DNA from: Streptoalloteichus tenebrarius
Lineage (GTDB): Bacteria > Actinomycetota > Actinomycetes > Mycobacteriales > Pseudonocardiaceae
Assembly: GCF_024171885.1 (NCBI RefSeq)
Contig: NZ_JAMTCP010000053.1
Location: 1-42,278 of the forward strand
Direction: 5' to 3'
DNA: 42,278 nucleotides
Numbering within the stretch: position 1 is the first letter of the stretch; every line of letters starts with the position of its first letter. Shown here piece by piece: positions 30,769 to 38,762 of the stretch. The translations under genes were made by a program, and so were the position numbers. The notes beneath the pieces were generated by a model. The model was not told the DNA's origin. It did not search any database and saw only the letters and a list, made by a program, of their open reading frames with translations.

Positions 30769-31632
30769 CGCTTGTCCGGCCGCGCCCCGGCGCTGATGAC
30801 CACGTCCCGCGCGTGGTCGCTGTCGCCTCCGTCTTCCTGCGCCACGCCCGTCCGGCGGTCGCTGGCGCGCCACTCGTCCCGGCGAACCTGCCAGTCCCCT
30901 CCGCCACCCGTCCCGCCTCTCGAACACGACCGCCGGGCAGGTGCCACCGGGCCGTCATCGTCCACCCGTGACCGCCCAGCCCGCATCGCGCCCCGACGCG
31001 TCGGGCGTCGGCGCGGGCCCAGAAGGCCGTATACCCCGCGACGCCTGACGGAATCCGCCCTCCCGCCTGGTCAGGGCCTCACTGTCGGCACGGCAATTGA
31101 CCTCGGCCGTCCCTCCCCCGGCCGGGCGTTGCTCGGCCGGGTATGTCGAGATGCGGCGTTCTCCGACGTTCCGCATCGTGGATCGCGAGCCGCTTCCTTC
31201 CGATCACACGCATCCCGCAGGACGCGGCAGGGAGGCCGTGATGGACGTGCCGCGCGCCGCGGACGAGCCGGTCGACGGGGACCCGCGCGGTCCCCTCGCC
31301 CGCGGGCGCGCGCCCGACGAGCCGACGTGGCACCGCCCGGCTTCCCCCAGGGGGACGGGACGCCGAGTCCCCGGGCGGACCGCCGCGCCGCCGGGCCCCG
31401 GGACGCCGCGCCCCTCGCGGTCGCCGAGCGGCCCGGGCCCCGCACGGGCGCGGCGGACGCGGCGGACGCGGCGGGACACGGCCGTCAGGCCTCCCACCCA
31501 GGGCCGAGCAGCCGATCTGCCGGTCCGTGAGGCGCCACCCGGCGCAGGGAGAGCGCGGACGACGCCCACGCGCCGTCCGGGCGACCCGACGTGCCCCGCA
31601 GGTCGGCAGGACAGAGAAGGAGTCGCCTCATC
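30769..31632. other. 864-bp intergenic region, no gene seen
   Basis: No convincing gene. The frames are Arg/Pro/Gly-rich without motifs or ribosome binding sites. A TTGACC (31,097-31,102) has no matching -10. An inverted repeat GATGCGG/CCGCATC (31,150-31,177) is present. The leader of the YVTN gene lies at the right end (AGAAGGAG at about 31,614). Confidence 0.5.
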
Positions 31633-32664
31633 ATGAAGGCGCGCACGAGGACGACCGGTCGTCACCACATCCCCGCCCGCCCCCGACGCCGCCCGTGGCG
31701 AAGTCTGTCGTTGCTCCTCGCGGTGTTGCTCGCCATGGCCCTGCCGGCCACGGCGCAGTCGGCGGACGACAGCACCCTCTACCCGCCCAGGGTCCCGCTG
31801 TTCGTGGCCAACACCGGCTCCGGCGACATCACCGTGTTCGACACGCGGCTCAACCGGATCATCACCACGATCCCCGTGCAGGGCACGCCGGTCGGGGTGG
31901 CCTTCCTGCCCAACGGCCGGTTCGCCTACGTCACCAACGAGAGCGCCAACACCGTCACGGTGATCGACACCCTGACCAACCAGGTGGTGGCGACCATCCC
32001 CGTGGGCAACCACCCCTTCGACATCGCCGCGACCCCGAACCGCGTGTTCGTGGCCAACTTCGGCGACGGCACGGTGTCGGTCATCGACACCACGACCAAC
32101 CAGGTCATCGCGACGATCCCCGTCGGCCGCTTCCCGCACACCCCGGCCGTGACCCCCGACTTCAGCCGCCTCTTCGTCACCAACAACGGGTCGAGGTCGG
32201 TGACGGTGATCGACCTCGCCACGCTCCAGCCGATCGCCACGATCCCGGTCGGCCGGTTCCCCGCCGGGATCGCCTTCTCCCCGGACGGCAACCGCGCCTA
32301 CGTGGCCAACACCGGCGACAACACGGTCACGGTGATCGACACCAACACGCTCCAGCCGATCGGCACGATCCCCGTCGGAGCGGCGCCGATGGGGATCGCC
32401 GTGGCCCCGAACGGCTTCATCTACGTGGCCAACGCCGGCGCGAACACCGTGTCGGTGATCGACGCGAGGACCAACCAGGTCGTCGCGACCATCCCGGTCG
32501 GCAACCAGCCCGAGGGCGTGGCCGCCGCGCCGGACGGCAGCTTCGTCTTCGTCACCAACACCCTGGACAACACGATCTCGATCATCGACGTGCTCACCAA
32601 CACGGTGGTGGCCACCATCCCGGTGGGCACGGCTCCGGAGGGCGCGGCGGTCTCGCCCCTGTGA
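31633..32664 (+). CDS. Secreted YVTN-family seven-bladed beta-propeller
   Basis: 343 residues: a basic N-terminus, a signal peptide (hydrophobic core about 24-38, likely cut near ALPATAQS), then a beta-propeller of seven YVTN/YncE repeats. Each repeat has the pattern (F/Y)VxN-x-G-x-x-T-(V/I)-x-(V/I)-I-D followed by (V/I)xTIPVG; the TIPV segment occurs seven times, giving seven blades. The repeats are also alike at the DNA level. Such proteins are extracellular and act as binding scaffolds; the ligand is unknown. The ATG has AGAAGGAG about 12 bases upstream. No sorting motif is seen at the C-terminus, which ends in the last blade. Confidence 0.9.
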   Translation: MKARTRTTGRHHIPARPRRRPWRSLSLLLAVLLAMALPATAQSADDSTLYPPRVPLFVANTGSGDITVFDTRLNRIITTIPVQGTPVGVAFLPNGRFAYVTNESANTVTVIDTLTNQVVATIPVGNHPFDIAATPNRVFVANFGDGTVSVIDTTTNQVIATIPVGRFPHTPAVTPDFSRLFVTNNGSRSVTVIDLATLQPIATIPVGRFPAGIAFSPDGNRAYVANTGDNTVTVIDTNTLQPIGTIPVGAAPMGIAVAPNGFIYVANAGANTVSVIDARTNQVVATIPVGNQPEGVAAAPDGSFVFVTNTLDNTISIIDVLTNTVVATIPVGTAPEGAAVSPL

Positions 32665-32717
32665 GCCCGGGCCACCCGCGCGCGGGGGGCCGGTGCCCGT
32701 CGGACGGATCAGGCACG

Positions 32718-33068
32718 ATGCGGGGTGTGACCACCCCTGACCTTCCGAAGGAGCCCGACCCGAGGGAACCCGACCCGACGGTGGCCGCCCTCGACCGGAT
32801 CGCGCGGGACTCCGCGTCCCGGTTCGCCAGCCGCAACCTCCGGATCCGGCGCAGCCGCGTCGTCCACGCCGTCCGGTCCTACCCGTGGATCGGCGGGCTG
32901 TCGTTGCCGGGACCGGCGTGCGGACAGGGCTGGGGTGGGCCGGGGGTGACCGGGGAGCTGCACCCGACGACCGAGCAGGTGACCTGCGAGCACCAACGGT
33001 GTCGGGACGCGGCGGCGCCCGGAGCCCCCGCCCACCGGAACCAGCTCGCGCTCGACCTCGGCGTCTAG
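32718..33068 (+). CDS. Small hypothetical protein with CxxxxC
   Basis: 116 residues. The start is acidic and Pro-rich (LPKEPDPREPDPTVAAL), then a basic helix (SASRFASRNLRIRRSRVVHA) and a C-terminal part with EQVTCEHQRCRDAAAPG. I recognise no family. The CEHQRC could bind metal but is a single pair. Codon use looks protein-like. Another start is the GTG nine bases later; neither has a strong ribosome binding site. It stands alone between the propeller and epimerase genes. Confidence 0.55.
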   Translation: MRGVTTPDLPKEPDPREPDPTVAALDRIARDSASRFASRNLRIRRSRVVHAVRSYPWIGGLSLPGPACGQGWGGPGVTGELHPTTEQVTCEHQRCRDAAAPGAPAHRNQLALDLGV

Positions 33069-33177
33069 CGGGACCGCCGCTCCGCCCCGGCGCCCCGCCG
33101 CGGCGAGGGAGGAGCCCGCCGCCGCCCACGCCCACCTCCGGTCGGCTCTCAGGGTGTGACGACCGGGTTCTGTTGGG

Positions 33178-34107
33178 ATGACCGACATGCGTGTTCTCGT
33201 CACCGGCGCCACCGGCTACCTGGGATACGCGGTGGTGCGGCATCTGACGCACACCGGCCACCAGGTGGTGGGACTGGCGCACTCCACCCCTCCACCAATC
33301 CTTCCGGGAGTGGAGTGGCGTCACGGCGACGTGCTCGACCCCGCCGCCGTCGAGGACGCGCTGACCGGGGTGGAGGGAGTCGTCCATCTCGCGGGCCTGT
33401 GCCGGGTGCGCGAGGCGCTCGACCAACCCGCCCGCTACTACGAGGTCAACGTCGGGGGCACCGTCACGCTGCTGAAGGTCCTCGACCGCCGCCCCGACGC
33501 GCGCCTGGTCCTCGCCTCCACCGCCACCGTCTACGGCGCGCCGCGCCGACAACCCGTCGCCGAGGACGCCCCGACCGACCCCAGGAACCCCTACGCCGCC
33601 TCGAAACTGGCCGCCGAGCAGGCCGTGGGCTGGCAGGCGGCCACGGGTCGGCTCGCCGCCGCGACGCTGCGGATCTTCAACGTGGCGGGCGCGTGCGCGG
33701 ACCGCGGCGACACCGACGAGACACGGATCATCACCCGCGCCTGCGCGGTGGCCGCCGGCCGCGTCCCGCACCTCGACGTGTACGGCGACGGCTCGGCCGT
33801 GCGCGACCTCGTCCACGTCGCCGACGTCGCCCAGGCCGTCGGGTGCGCCCTCGACGCCTGCGAACCCGGCACGCACCAGGTGTTCAACGTCGGCGCCACC
33901 CCGGCGAGCGTCCGCGAGATCGTCGAGGCGGTCAACCGGACCAGCGGGCGCGCCGTGCACGTCGTCCACCACGAGCCGCACCCGGCGGAGGTGCCGGAGC
34001 CGCGGGCCGACACGACCCGGCTCCGGGCGTTGGGCTGGACGCCGCTGCGCTCCGACCTCGCCGACCTCGTGCTGGACCAGTGGCGCGCCGAACGCGCCCA
34101 CGGGTGA
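33178..34107 (+). CDS. NAD-dependent sugar epimerase/dehydratase (extended SDR)
   Basis: 309-residue extended SDR of the GalE type. NAD-binding loop VTGATGYLG (about 8-16), HLAGL for NAD contact, catalytic Ser/Thr region LASTATVYG, Y-x-x-x-K in NPYAASKLAAE, and the GalE-like VYGDGSAVRDLVHVADVAQA. It fits UDP-glucose 4-epimerase-like enzymes acting on nucleotide sugars; the exact substrate cannot be told. It could complete the galT/galU set as GalE, though it is 17 kb away. The ATG start is followed by a second ATG three codons later. A strong terminator follows. Confidence 0.88.
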   Translation: MTDMRVLVTGATGYLGYAVVRHLTHTGHQVVGLAHSTPPPILPGVEWRHGDVLDPAAVEDALTGVEGVVHLAGLCRVREALDQPARYYEVNVGGTVTLLKVLDRRPDARLVLASTATVYGAPRRQPVAEDAPTDPRNPYAASKLAAEQAVGWQAATGRLAAATLRIFNVAGACADRGDTDETRIITRACAVAAGRVPHLDVYGDGSAVRDLVHVADVAQAVGCALDACEPGTHQVFNVGATPASVREIVEAVNRTSGRAVHVVHHEPHPAEVPEPRADTTRLRALGWTPLRSDLADLVLDQWRAERAHG

Positions 34108-34109
34108 TC

Positions 34110-34153
34110 CCGGGGCGCGGGGCGGGGGCCGACCCGCCCGCCCCGCGCCCCGG
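34110..34153. terminator. Bidirectional terminator
   Basis: A perfect 17-bp GC stem (34,110-34,126 with 34,137-34,153) and a 10-nt loop sit between the converging epimerase and FrnE-like genes. Confidence 0.85.
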
Positions 34154-34177
34154 CTCCCCTCGCCGGCGGCGCGGCAC

Positions 34178-34825
34178 TCACACGTGGTGCGGCTGCCGCT
34201 CCGACCAGGCCGTCTCCAGCAGGTTCAGCAGGACGTCGGCCGACATCGCCCCGGCCGTGGTCCGCCGCCCGTCGACGAGGAAGGTGGGGACGGCGCCGAC
34301 CCCGACCTCCCGCGCCCGCCGCTCGTCGGCCCGCACGTCCTCGCCGAAGGCGTCGCCGGCGAGGACCTCCCGCGCCTGGTCCGCGTCCAACCCCACCTCA
34401 CCCGCGAGGCCCGCCAGCACGTCGTGGTCGGCCACGTTGAGGTTCTCGGTGTGGTAGGCCCGGAACAGGCGTTCCTTCAGCTCGCCCCGCAGCCCGTGCG
34501 CGGCCGCCCAGTGGGTCAGCCGGTGGGCGTCGAAGGTGTTCACCGGGCGCGCGGTGGTCAGGTTGAGCGTCAGGCCCTCCGCCTCACCGAGCTGGCGGAT
34601 GTGCTCGAAGCGCTCCAGCGCCGCCTCCCGGTCCAGGCCGTAGCCGGCCATCACGTCGAGCAGCGACCGCCCCGGCACGGTCGGCTCGTCGGCCCGCAGC
34701 TCGAAGCTGCGCCACACCACGTCGACCGCGTCGCGGTGCTCGAACCGGGCCAGCGCGGCCTCGAACCGCCGCTTGCCGAGGTAGCACCACGGGCACAGCA
34801 CGTCCGACCAGATCTCGACCAGCAT
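34178..34825 (-). CDS. FrnE-like DsbA-family oxidoreductase
   Basis: 215-residue thioredoxin-fold protein of the DsbA/FrnE class, cytoplasmic (no signal peptide). The active site C-P-W-C (11-14) lies in WSDVLCPWCYLGKRRFE. Later marks are GVGAVPTFLVDGR with the cis-proline, and the helical insert. FrnE-type enzymes act as disulfide isomerases or in polyketide maturation; the partner here is unknown. The ATG has GGAGGGG upstream. It lies 17 bp after the quinone-reductase gene, so the two form an operon with a redox theme. Confidence 0.92.
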   Translation of the reverse strand: MLVEIWSDVLCPWCYLGKRRFEAALARFEHRDAVDVVWRSFELRADEPTVPGRSLLDVMAGYGLDREAALERFEHIRQLGEAEGLTLNLTTARPVNTFDAHRLTHWAAAHGLRGELKERLFRAYHTENLNVADHDVLAGLAGEVGLDADQAREVLAGDAFGEDVRADERRAREVGVGAVPTFLVDGRRTTAGAMSADVLLNLLETAWSERQPHHV

Positions 34826-34842
34826 CGTGTCCCCTCCGCCGC

Positions 34843-35757
34843 TCACGAGCCCACCACCAGAACGATCTTTCCCCTGCCGTGGCCCGACGTGATCTCGCCG
34901 TGCGCGTCCGCCGCCCGCTCCAGCGGGTACGTGCGCCGCACGGAGATCCGCAGCAGCCCCTTCTCCCACAGCTCGGCCAGCTCCGCGAGGCGCTCGGCGC
35001 CGCGCTGGCCGCGGATCGCCCGCACCCCCAGCTCCTCGTGGAGCCCGAAGGCGACGAGCGTGCCGATCCGGTTCCGGTCGGCCACCAGCTCCACCGAGGC
35101 GCGCAGCGCGTCCTCGCCGGCGGCGTCGAGGGCGGCGTCCACCCCGTTCGGGGCCACGGCCCGCACCCGCTCCACCAGGCCCTCGCCGTAGCGCACGGGA
35201 ACCGCGCCGAGCGAGCGGAGGTGCTCGTGGTTGGCCTCGCTCGCCGTGCCGATGACGGTGGCGCCCCACAGCCGGGCGAGCTGCACCGCGACGGTCCCCA
35301 CACCGCCGGCCGCCCCGTGGACCAGCACCGTGTCGCCCCGGCCGACCCCGAGTTCCCGCAACGCCGTGTACGCGGTCTGCCCCGCGCCGGACAGCCCGCC
35401 GGCCACCTCCCATGGCATGCCCGCCGGCTTGGCCACGACCTGGTCGGCGGGGGCCACGACCAGCTCGGCGTAGCAGGAGAGCATCCGCCACCCAAGCACC
35501 TCGTCGCCCACCGAGAACCCGGTGACGCCCTCGCCGACCTGGTCCACCACACCGGCGAACTCGTTGCCGGGCGCCTGCGGGTACCTCGGCGTCACGCCCG
35601 GCGGCGCCCACCCTGCGGCCACGGCCGTGTCGACCGGCTGCACGCCGGCGGCGCGCACCCGGACCCGGACCTCGCCCGGCCCGGCCCGGGGGTCCGGCAC
35701 CTCCGCCACGCGGAGGGTCGCCGTCGGCCCCGGGGCCGTGATGACGGCTGCTCTCAT
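34843..35757 (-). CDS. Zinc-free MDR quinone oxidoreductase
   Basis: 304-residue NADPH-dependent medium-chain reductase. GroES-like N-terminal domain with PGNEFAGVVDQVGEGV (the zinc enzymes have GHE here), then the Rossmann motif VLVHGAAGGVGTVAVQLARL (about 139-158). The lack of zinc ligands places it with quinone or enone reductases. The ATG at MRAAVITAPGP is chosen because it has AAAGGA upstream and aligns with the family start; a longer frame adds 12 unlikely residues. It leads a two-gene unit with the FrnE-like gene. Confidence 0.92.
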   Translation of the reverse strand: MRAAVITAPGPTATLRVAEVPDPRAGPGEVRVRVRAAGVQPVDTAVAAGWAPPGVTPRYPQAPGNEFAGVVDQVGEGVTGFSVGDEVLGWRMLSCYAELVVAPADQVVAKPAGMPWEVAGGLSGAGQTAYTALRELGVGRGDTVLVHGAAGGVGTVAVQLARLWGATVIGTASEANHEHLRSLGAVPVRYGEGLVERVRAVAPNGVDAALDAAGEDALRASVELVADRNRIGTLVAFGLHEELGVRAIRGQRGAERLAELAELWEKGLLRISVRRTYPLERAADAHGEITSGHGRGKIVLVVGS

Positions 35758-35954
35758 CGGTTCGTCCTTTCCCCGTGCGGCATGCCAGGGCACGCGCGGG
35801 AGGTTCGGCCTCCGCGCCCGTGATCGGCGCGCCGCGACGACCCGAACCTAGGACGTCAAGCAAGGTTGAGGTCCATGCCCGGAACCCCGTGACGTCCCTC
35901 TCAGGCCCGCGCGAGGAACACCCGGAGCACCTGTCGGGAAGGACGGAACCGGTG

Positions 35955-37340
35955 TCAGGACAGGAAGATGCGCTGCCCCGAGGTGAGCACGTGCCGCGGG
36001 TCGTACCGCACCTTCGCCGCGGCGAACCGGGGCCACACGGGACCGAAGTGCGCCTGCCAGTCGTCCCGCGTGAAGGACATGGTGCCGTGCGGGTAGACCG
36101 CGCCGCCCGCCTCGCGCACCCGCTCCGCGAAGTAATGGTTGGCCGAGGCGATCCTGGCCAACGCGTCCGCGTCGTCGGGAGATGTCGTGCGCAGCAAGGC
36201 GAAGTGGACGACGACCGGACCACCGGGCATCCGGAACAACGGGGTGTTGAACCGGTCGGTGGTGGTCGGGTACAGCACCACGCGGCCGCCCTCGCCCAAC
36301 TCCTCCCGGGACACCCTGGCCAGGACGTCGACGACGACCTCCTCCGCCCGCACGTCGGGCAGGAAGCCACCCAGCCACGGGTGCGCGGACCGAGCGGGCG
36401 GCCAGCCCGCCGCACCGGGGCTCTCCCGCGTCACGAAGTCCACATAGGACAGATCATCGGTCTCGACGTCGCCGTCCCACGGCACGACGTCGTCCCACGC
36501 CGCCGGGTCCTCCGGCGAGGACGGCGGCGTGTGGAACCGGGCCGCCTCCACCACGTACCGCCACCCGCCCCGCTCGTCCGGCACGGCGCGCCCCGACACG
36601 TGGTCGAACCGGTGGTGGGTCACGAGGCGGCGCTGGGCGACCAGGAAACGGTGCGGGTCGGCGTAGCGCAGGCGGTGGCGCCGCACGCGGGACCGCGCCG
36701 GGACCAGCCGCAACGTCGCCCGCACGATCACCACGCACTGCCCGAGGCCGGCCAGCGCCGCCTCGAACAACGGACGGTCGTAGTTCGGCGAACAGGTCCG
36801 CACCCTGCCGTCGCCGGTGACGACCTCCAGCTCCAGCACGTTGTCGGTCTGGAGGCCGTGCAGGTGCGAGGTGCCGCCGACACCGCCGACGGCCAACGTC
36901 CCGCCCACGGTCAGCTCGACGCAGTCGGTGAGCACCGGCGGGGTCAGCCCCGCCGGCGTGGTGGCCGTGAGCACGTCCCGCCACCGGGCGCCCGCGTCGA
37001 CGACCACCCGGTCCGGCAACACCTTGTGCACGGTGTCGAGCGTCCGCATGTCGATGACGATCCGGTCGGGGACCCGGGCCTGGCCGCCCGTCGCGTGCCC
37101 CTGCCCGCGCGGGGCGGCCCGCAGGCCGTGTTCGGCGGCGAACCGCAACATCGCCGCCACGTCGGCCACCGAGCCGGGACGGAGCACGGCGAGCGGCAGG
37201 TGGCGCGCGGCGTGGCCGTCGTCGTCGGCCAGGGCGCTCCGACTGGCCACGTCCACCACCAGCTCGCCGTCCAACGCCGGCAGGGCGTCGACCGCGATCG
37301 CCACCGCCCCGTCCCCGTCGTGATGTCGGATGCTCTCCAT
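35955..37340 (-). CDS. FAD-linked oxidase, cytokinin-dehydrogenase-like
   Basis: 461-residue flavoprotein of the VAO/PCMH fold. FAD-binding part: LRAAPRGQGHATGGQARVPD, in which His82 stands where related enzymes bind FAD covalently, and VGGTLAVGGVGGTSHLHGLQ. The C-terminal half fits the cytokinin-binding domain of cytokinin dehydrogenases, ending PHGTMSFTRDDWQAHFGPVW, then KVRYDPRHVLTSGQRIF. The substrate in bacteria is unknown; an amine or alcohol donor is possible. No secretion signal is seen. The ATG has GGAG upstream; the frame stays open much further upstream (see the next region). Confidence 0.87.
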   Translation of the reverse strand: MESIRHHDGDGAVAIAVDALPALDGELVVDVASRSALADDDGHAARHLPLAVLRPGSVADVAAMLRFAAEHGLRAAPRGQGHATGGQARVPDRIVIDMRTLDTVHKVLPDRVVVDAGARWRDVLTATTPAGLTPPVLTDCVELTVGGTLAVGGVGGTSHLHGLQTDNVLELEVVTGDGRVRTCSPNYDRPLFEAALAGLGQCVVIVRATLRLVPARSRVRRHRLRYADPHRFLVAQRRLVTHHRFDHVSGRAVPDERGGWRYVVEAARFHTPPSSPEDPAAWDDVVPWDGDVETDDLSYVDFVTRESPGAAGWPPARSAHPWLGGFLPDVRAEEVVVDVLARVSREELGEGGRVVLYPTTTDRFNTPLFRMPGGPVVVHFALLRTTSPDDADALARIASANHYFAERVREAGGAVYPHGTMSFTRDDWQAHFGPVWPRFAAAKVRYDPRHVLTSGQRIFLS

Positions 37341-37937
37341 GCGGCACTCCGCCTTCCCGCCGGCCGCGCCACGACCGCCGCCCTCGTCGGTTCCTGCCTT
37401 CTCCACACCCGGGCCACCCGGTGTGTCGCCGTGCGCCCGCCCGTCGACCGGTCGTCTCGCGGGGAACAGGGCGACCCGAACACCGTCCGCGCGCGGGCGG
37501 ACCGGGAAACGACCACGGCGCGGTGGGACGCGACCGGCCGGGACCGGCCCGCGCCGACAGCGACAGCGTTCCGCCCACCGTGATCCCACCGAGATCAGCG
37601 CCATGATCACTGTGCCGCCCCGTTTATAGACGGCGACAGCGTTCGGACACACCGCGCGAAACCTGTCCGTGGGACGACAACCACCCGGTGGAAGGAAACC
37701 GTAAGCAGGGCGTAGGGAAATATGCCGGCGACGACCGAAAACCACCCGCCGGACCTTCACGAACGTGGGTCACCGCTGGCAGACAGGCCTGGCACCGCCG
37801 AAACCGGCGCGCGCCACACCAGAACCGCCCGAGGCGGAACCAGCCCCACCCACTGGGGTGGCGTCGGGCCTCGACCGAAGGCCAGCACGGCCAGGACTGC
37901 CAGGATCGGGACACGCCCCGGGAACGGGAGGTGCCCC
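37341..37937. other. Divergent promoter region (597 bp)
   Basis: This separates the FAD-oxidase and SDR genes. On the minus strand a -10-like TATAAA (37,623-37,628) has TGTGTC 17 bases upstream, giving a leader of about 275 nt for the oxidase. That leader is open in frame (from an ATG at 37,604), but the residues are Arg/Pro-rich without homology. The SDR ribosome binding site GGGAGG lies at 37,926. Confidence 0.45.
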
Positions 37938-38642
37938 ATGCCCGAGTCGGGTGCGGCGGAAGCGCCGGTCGCCGTGGTGACCGGGGCGGCCGGCGCGCTG
38001 GGACGCGCGGTCGCCCGCGAGTTCACCGCCAGGGGCCACCGCGTGGTCGGGCTGGACCGCGCCGGCCACCGGTTCGACGAGCTGGCCCACTCGGACGACG
38101 TCGCGCTGGCCGTCAGCCTCGACCTGACCGACCGCGACGCCGTGCACGAAGCCTGGCAACGCGTCGACGACCTGGGGCCCACGACGGCGTTGGTCACGGT
38201 GGCCGGCGGGTTCGGCGCGGCGGCGCTGCCCGACCTCCACCTCGGCGACCTCACGGCGATGATGGACACGAACCTGGTGACCGCGCTCTGGTGCTGCCAG
38301 GCCGCGGCGCCCCGCATGGCGGAGGCCGGCGGCGGCGCGATCGTCACCGTCGCCGCGCGCGCCGCGGTCGAGGGCGACGCGCCCGTGGCCTACGCCGCGG
38401 CGAAGGCCGCCGTGCTCCGAGCCACCCAGGTCCTCGCCGCCCAGTTGCGGCCCCAGCGCATCAGGGTGAACTGCGTGCTGCCCTCGGTCATCGACACGCC
38501 GGCGAACCGGGAGTGGATGTCGGCCGCCGCGCTCGCGAAGGCCGTCCGGCCCGAGGCGATCGCCAGGGTCATCGCCTTCCTGTGCGGACCGGACGCGACT
38601 CCGGTCAGCGGCGCCGCGGTGCCCGTCTACGGCAACGCCTGA
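37938..38642 (+). CDS. SDR-family oxidoreductase lacking the catalytic serine
   Basis: 234-residue classical SDR. Rossmann loop VVTGAAGALGRAVA (about 13-26), NAD-ribose Asp after beta-2 (VVGLDRAG), the helix-4 motif DTNLVTALWCCQAA, Y-A-A-A-K for Y-x-x-x-K, and RVNCVLPSVIDTP. The residue 13 before the catalytic Tyr, normally Ser, is Ala (VTVAARAAVEG). Some SDR subfamilies have this G/A-A-R-A-A pattern, so altered activity is possible. The ATG has GGGAGG seven bases upstream. A hairpin follows the stop. Confidence 0.9.
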   Translation: MPESGAAEAPVAVVTGAAGALGRAVAREFTARGHRVVGLDRAGHRFDELAHSDDVALAVSLDLTDRDAVHEAWQRVDDLGPTTALVTVAGGFGAAALPDLHLGDLTAMMDTNLVTALWCCQAAAPRMAEAGGGAIVTVAARAAVEGDAPVAYAAAKAAVLRATQVLAAQLRPQRIRVNCVLPSVIDTPANREWMSAAALAKAVRPEAIARVIAFLCGPDATPVSGAAVPVYGNA

Positions 38643-38668
38643 CCAGGCTCTCCCCGCCCTCGCGCCCG

Positions 38669-38690
38669 CCTCGCCGCCGTCGGCGAGGCG
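38669..38690 (+). terminator. Hairpin after the SDR gene
   Basis: A perfect 9-bp stem (GCCTCGCCG/CGGCGAGGC) with a 4-nt loop, 27 bp after the stop. Confidence 0.7.
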
Positions 38691-38722
38691 TTGATCCTCC
38701 CGTGAGGGGTTGATCTCCTCCG
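38691..38722 (+). promoter_or_regulatory. Direct repeats upstream of aidB
   Basis: GTTGATCCTCC (38,691) and GTTGATCTCCTCC (38,710) repeat with a 19-bp period, ending 41 bp before the aidB start. They may be activator or repressor half-sites over the promoter. No clean -10 is seen. Confidence 0.5.
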
Positions 38723-38762
38723 TACCGTGGGTCCCACCGTCCGTCAGCCGTCGGAGGATCCC

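Noticed and set aside
30665-30958. Open frames with GLEPATPDLGDRCSIP and RQDSNLRHPI on the minus strand
   Set aside because: They read antisense through tRNA-Arg and its terminator and are the same kind of artefact.
31097-31636. 179-residue plus-strand frame before the propeller gene
   Set aside because: Dominated by Pro/Arg/Gly/Thr, no motif or ribosome binding site; it would overlap the propeller start.
31204-34101. 965-residue minus-strand frame
   Set aside because: It is antisense to the propeller, small hypothetical and epimerase genes. The repetitive DRDR/HRHG sequence mirrors the propeller repeats.
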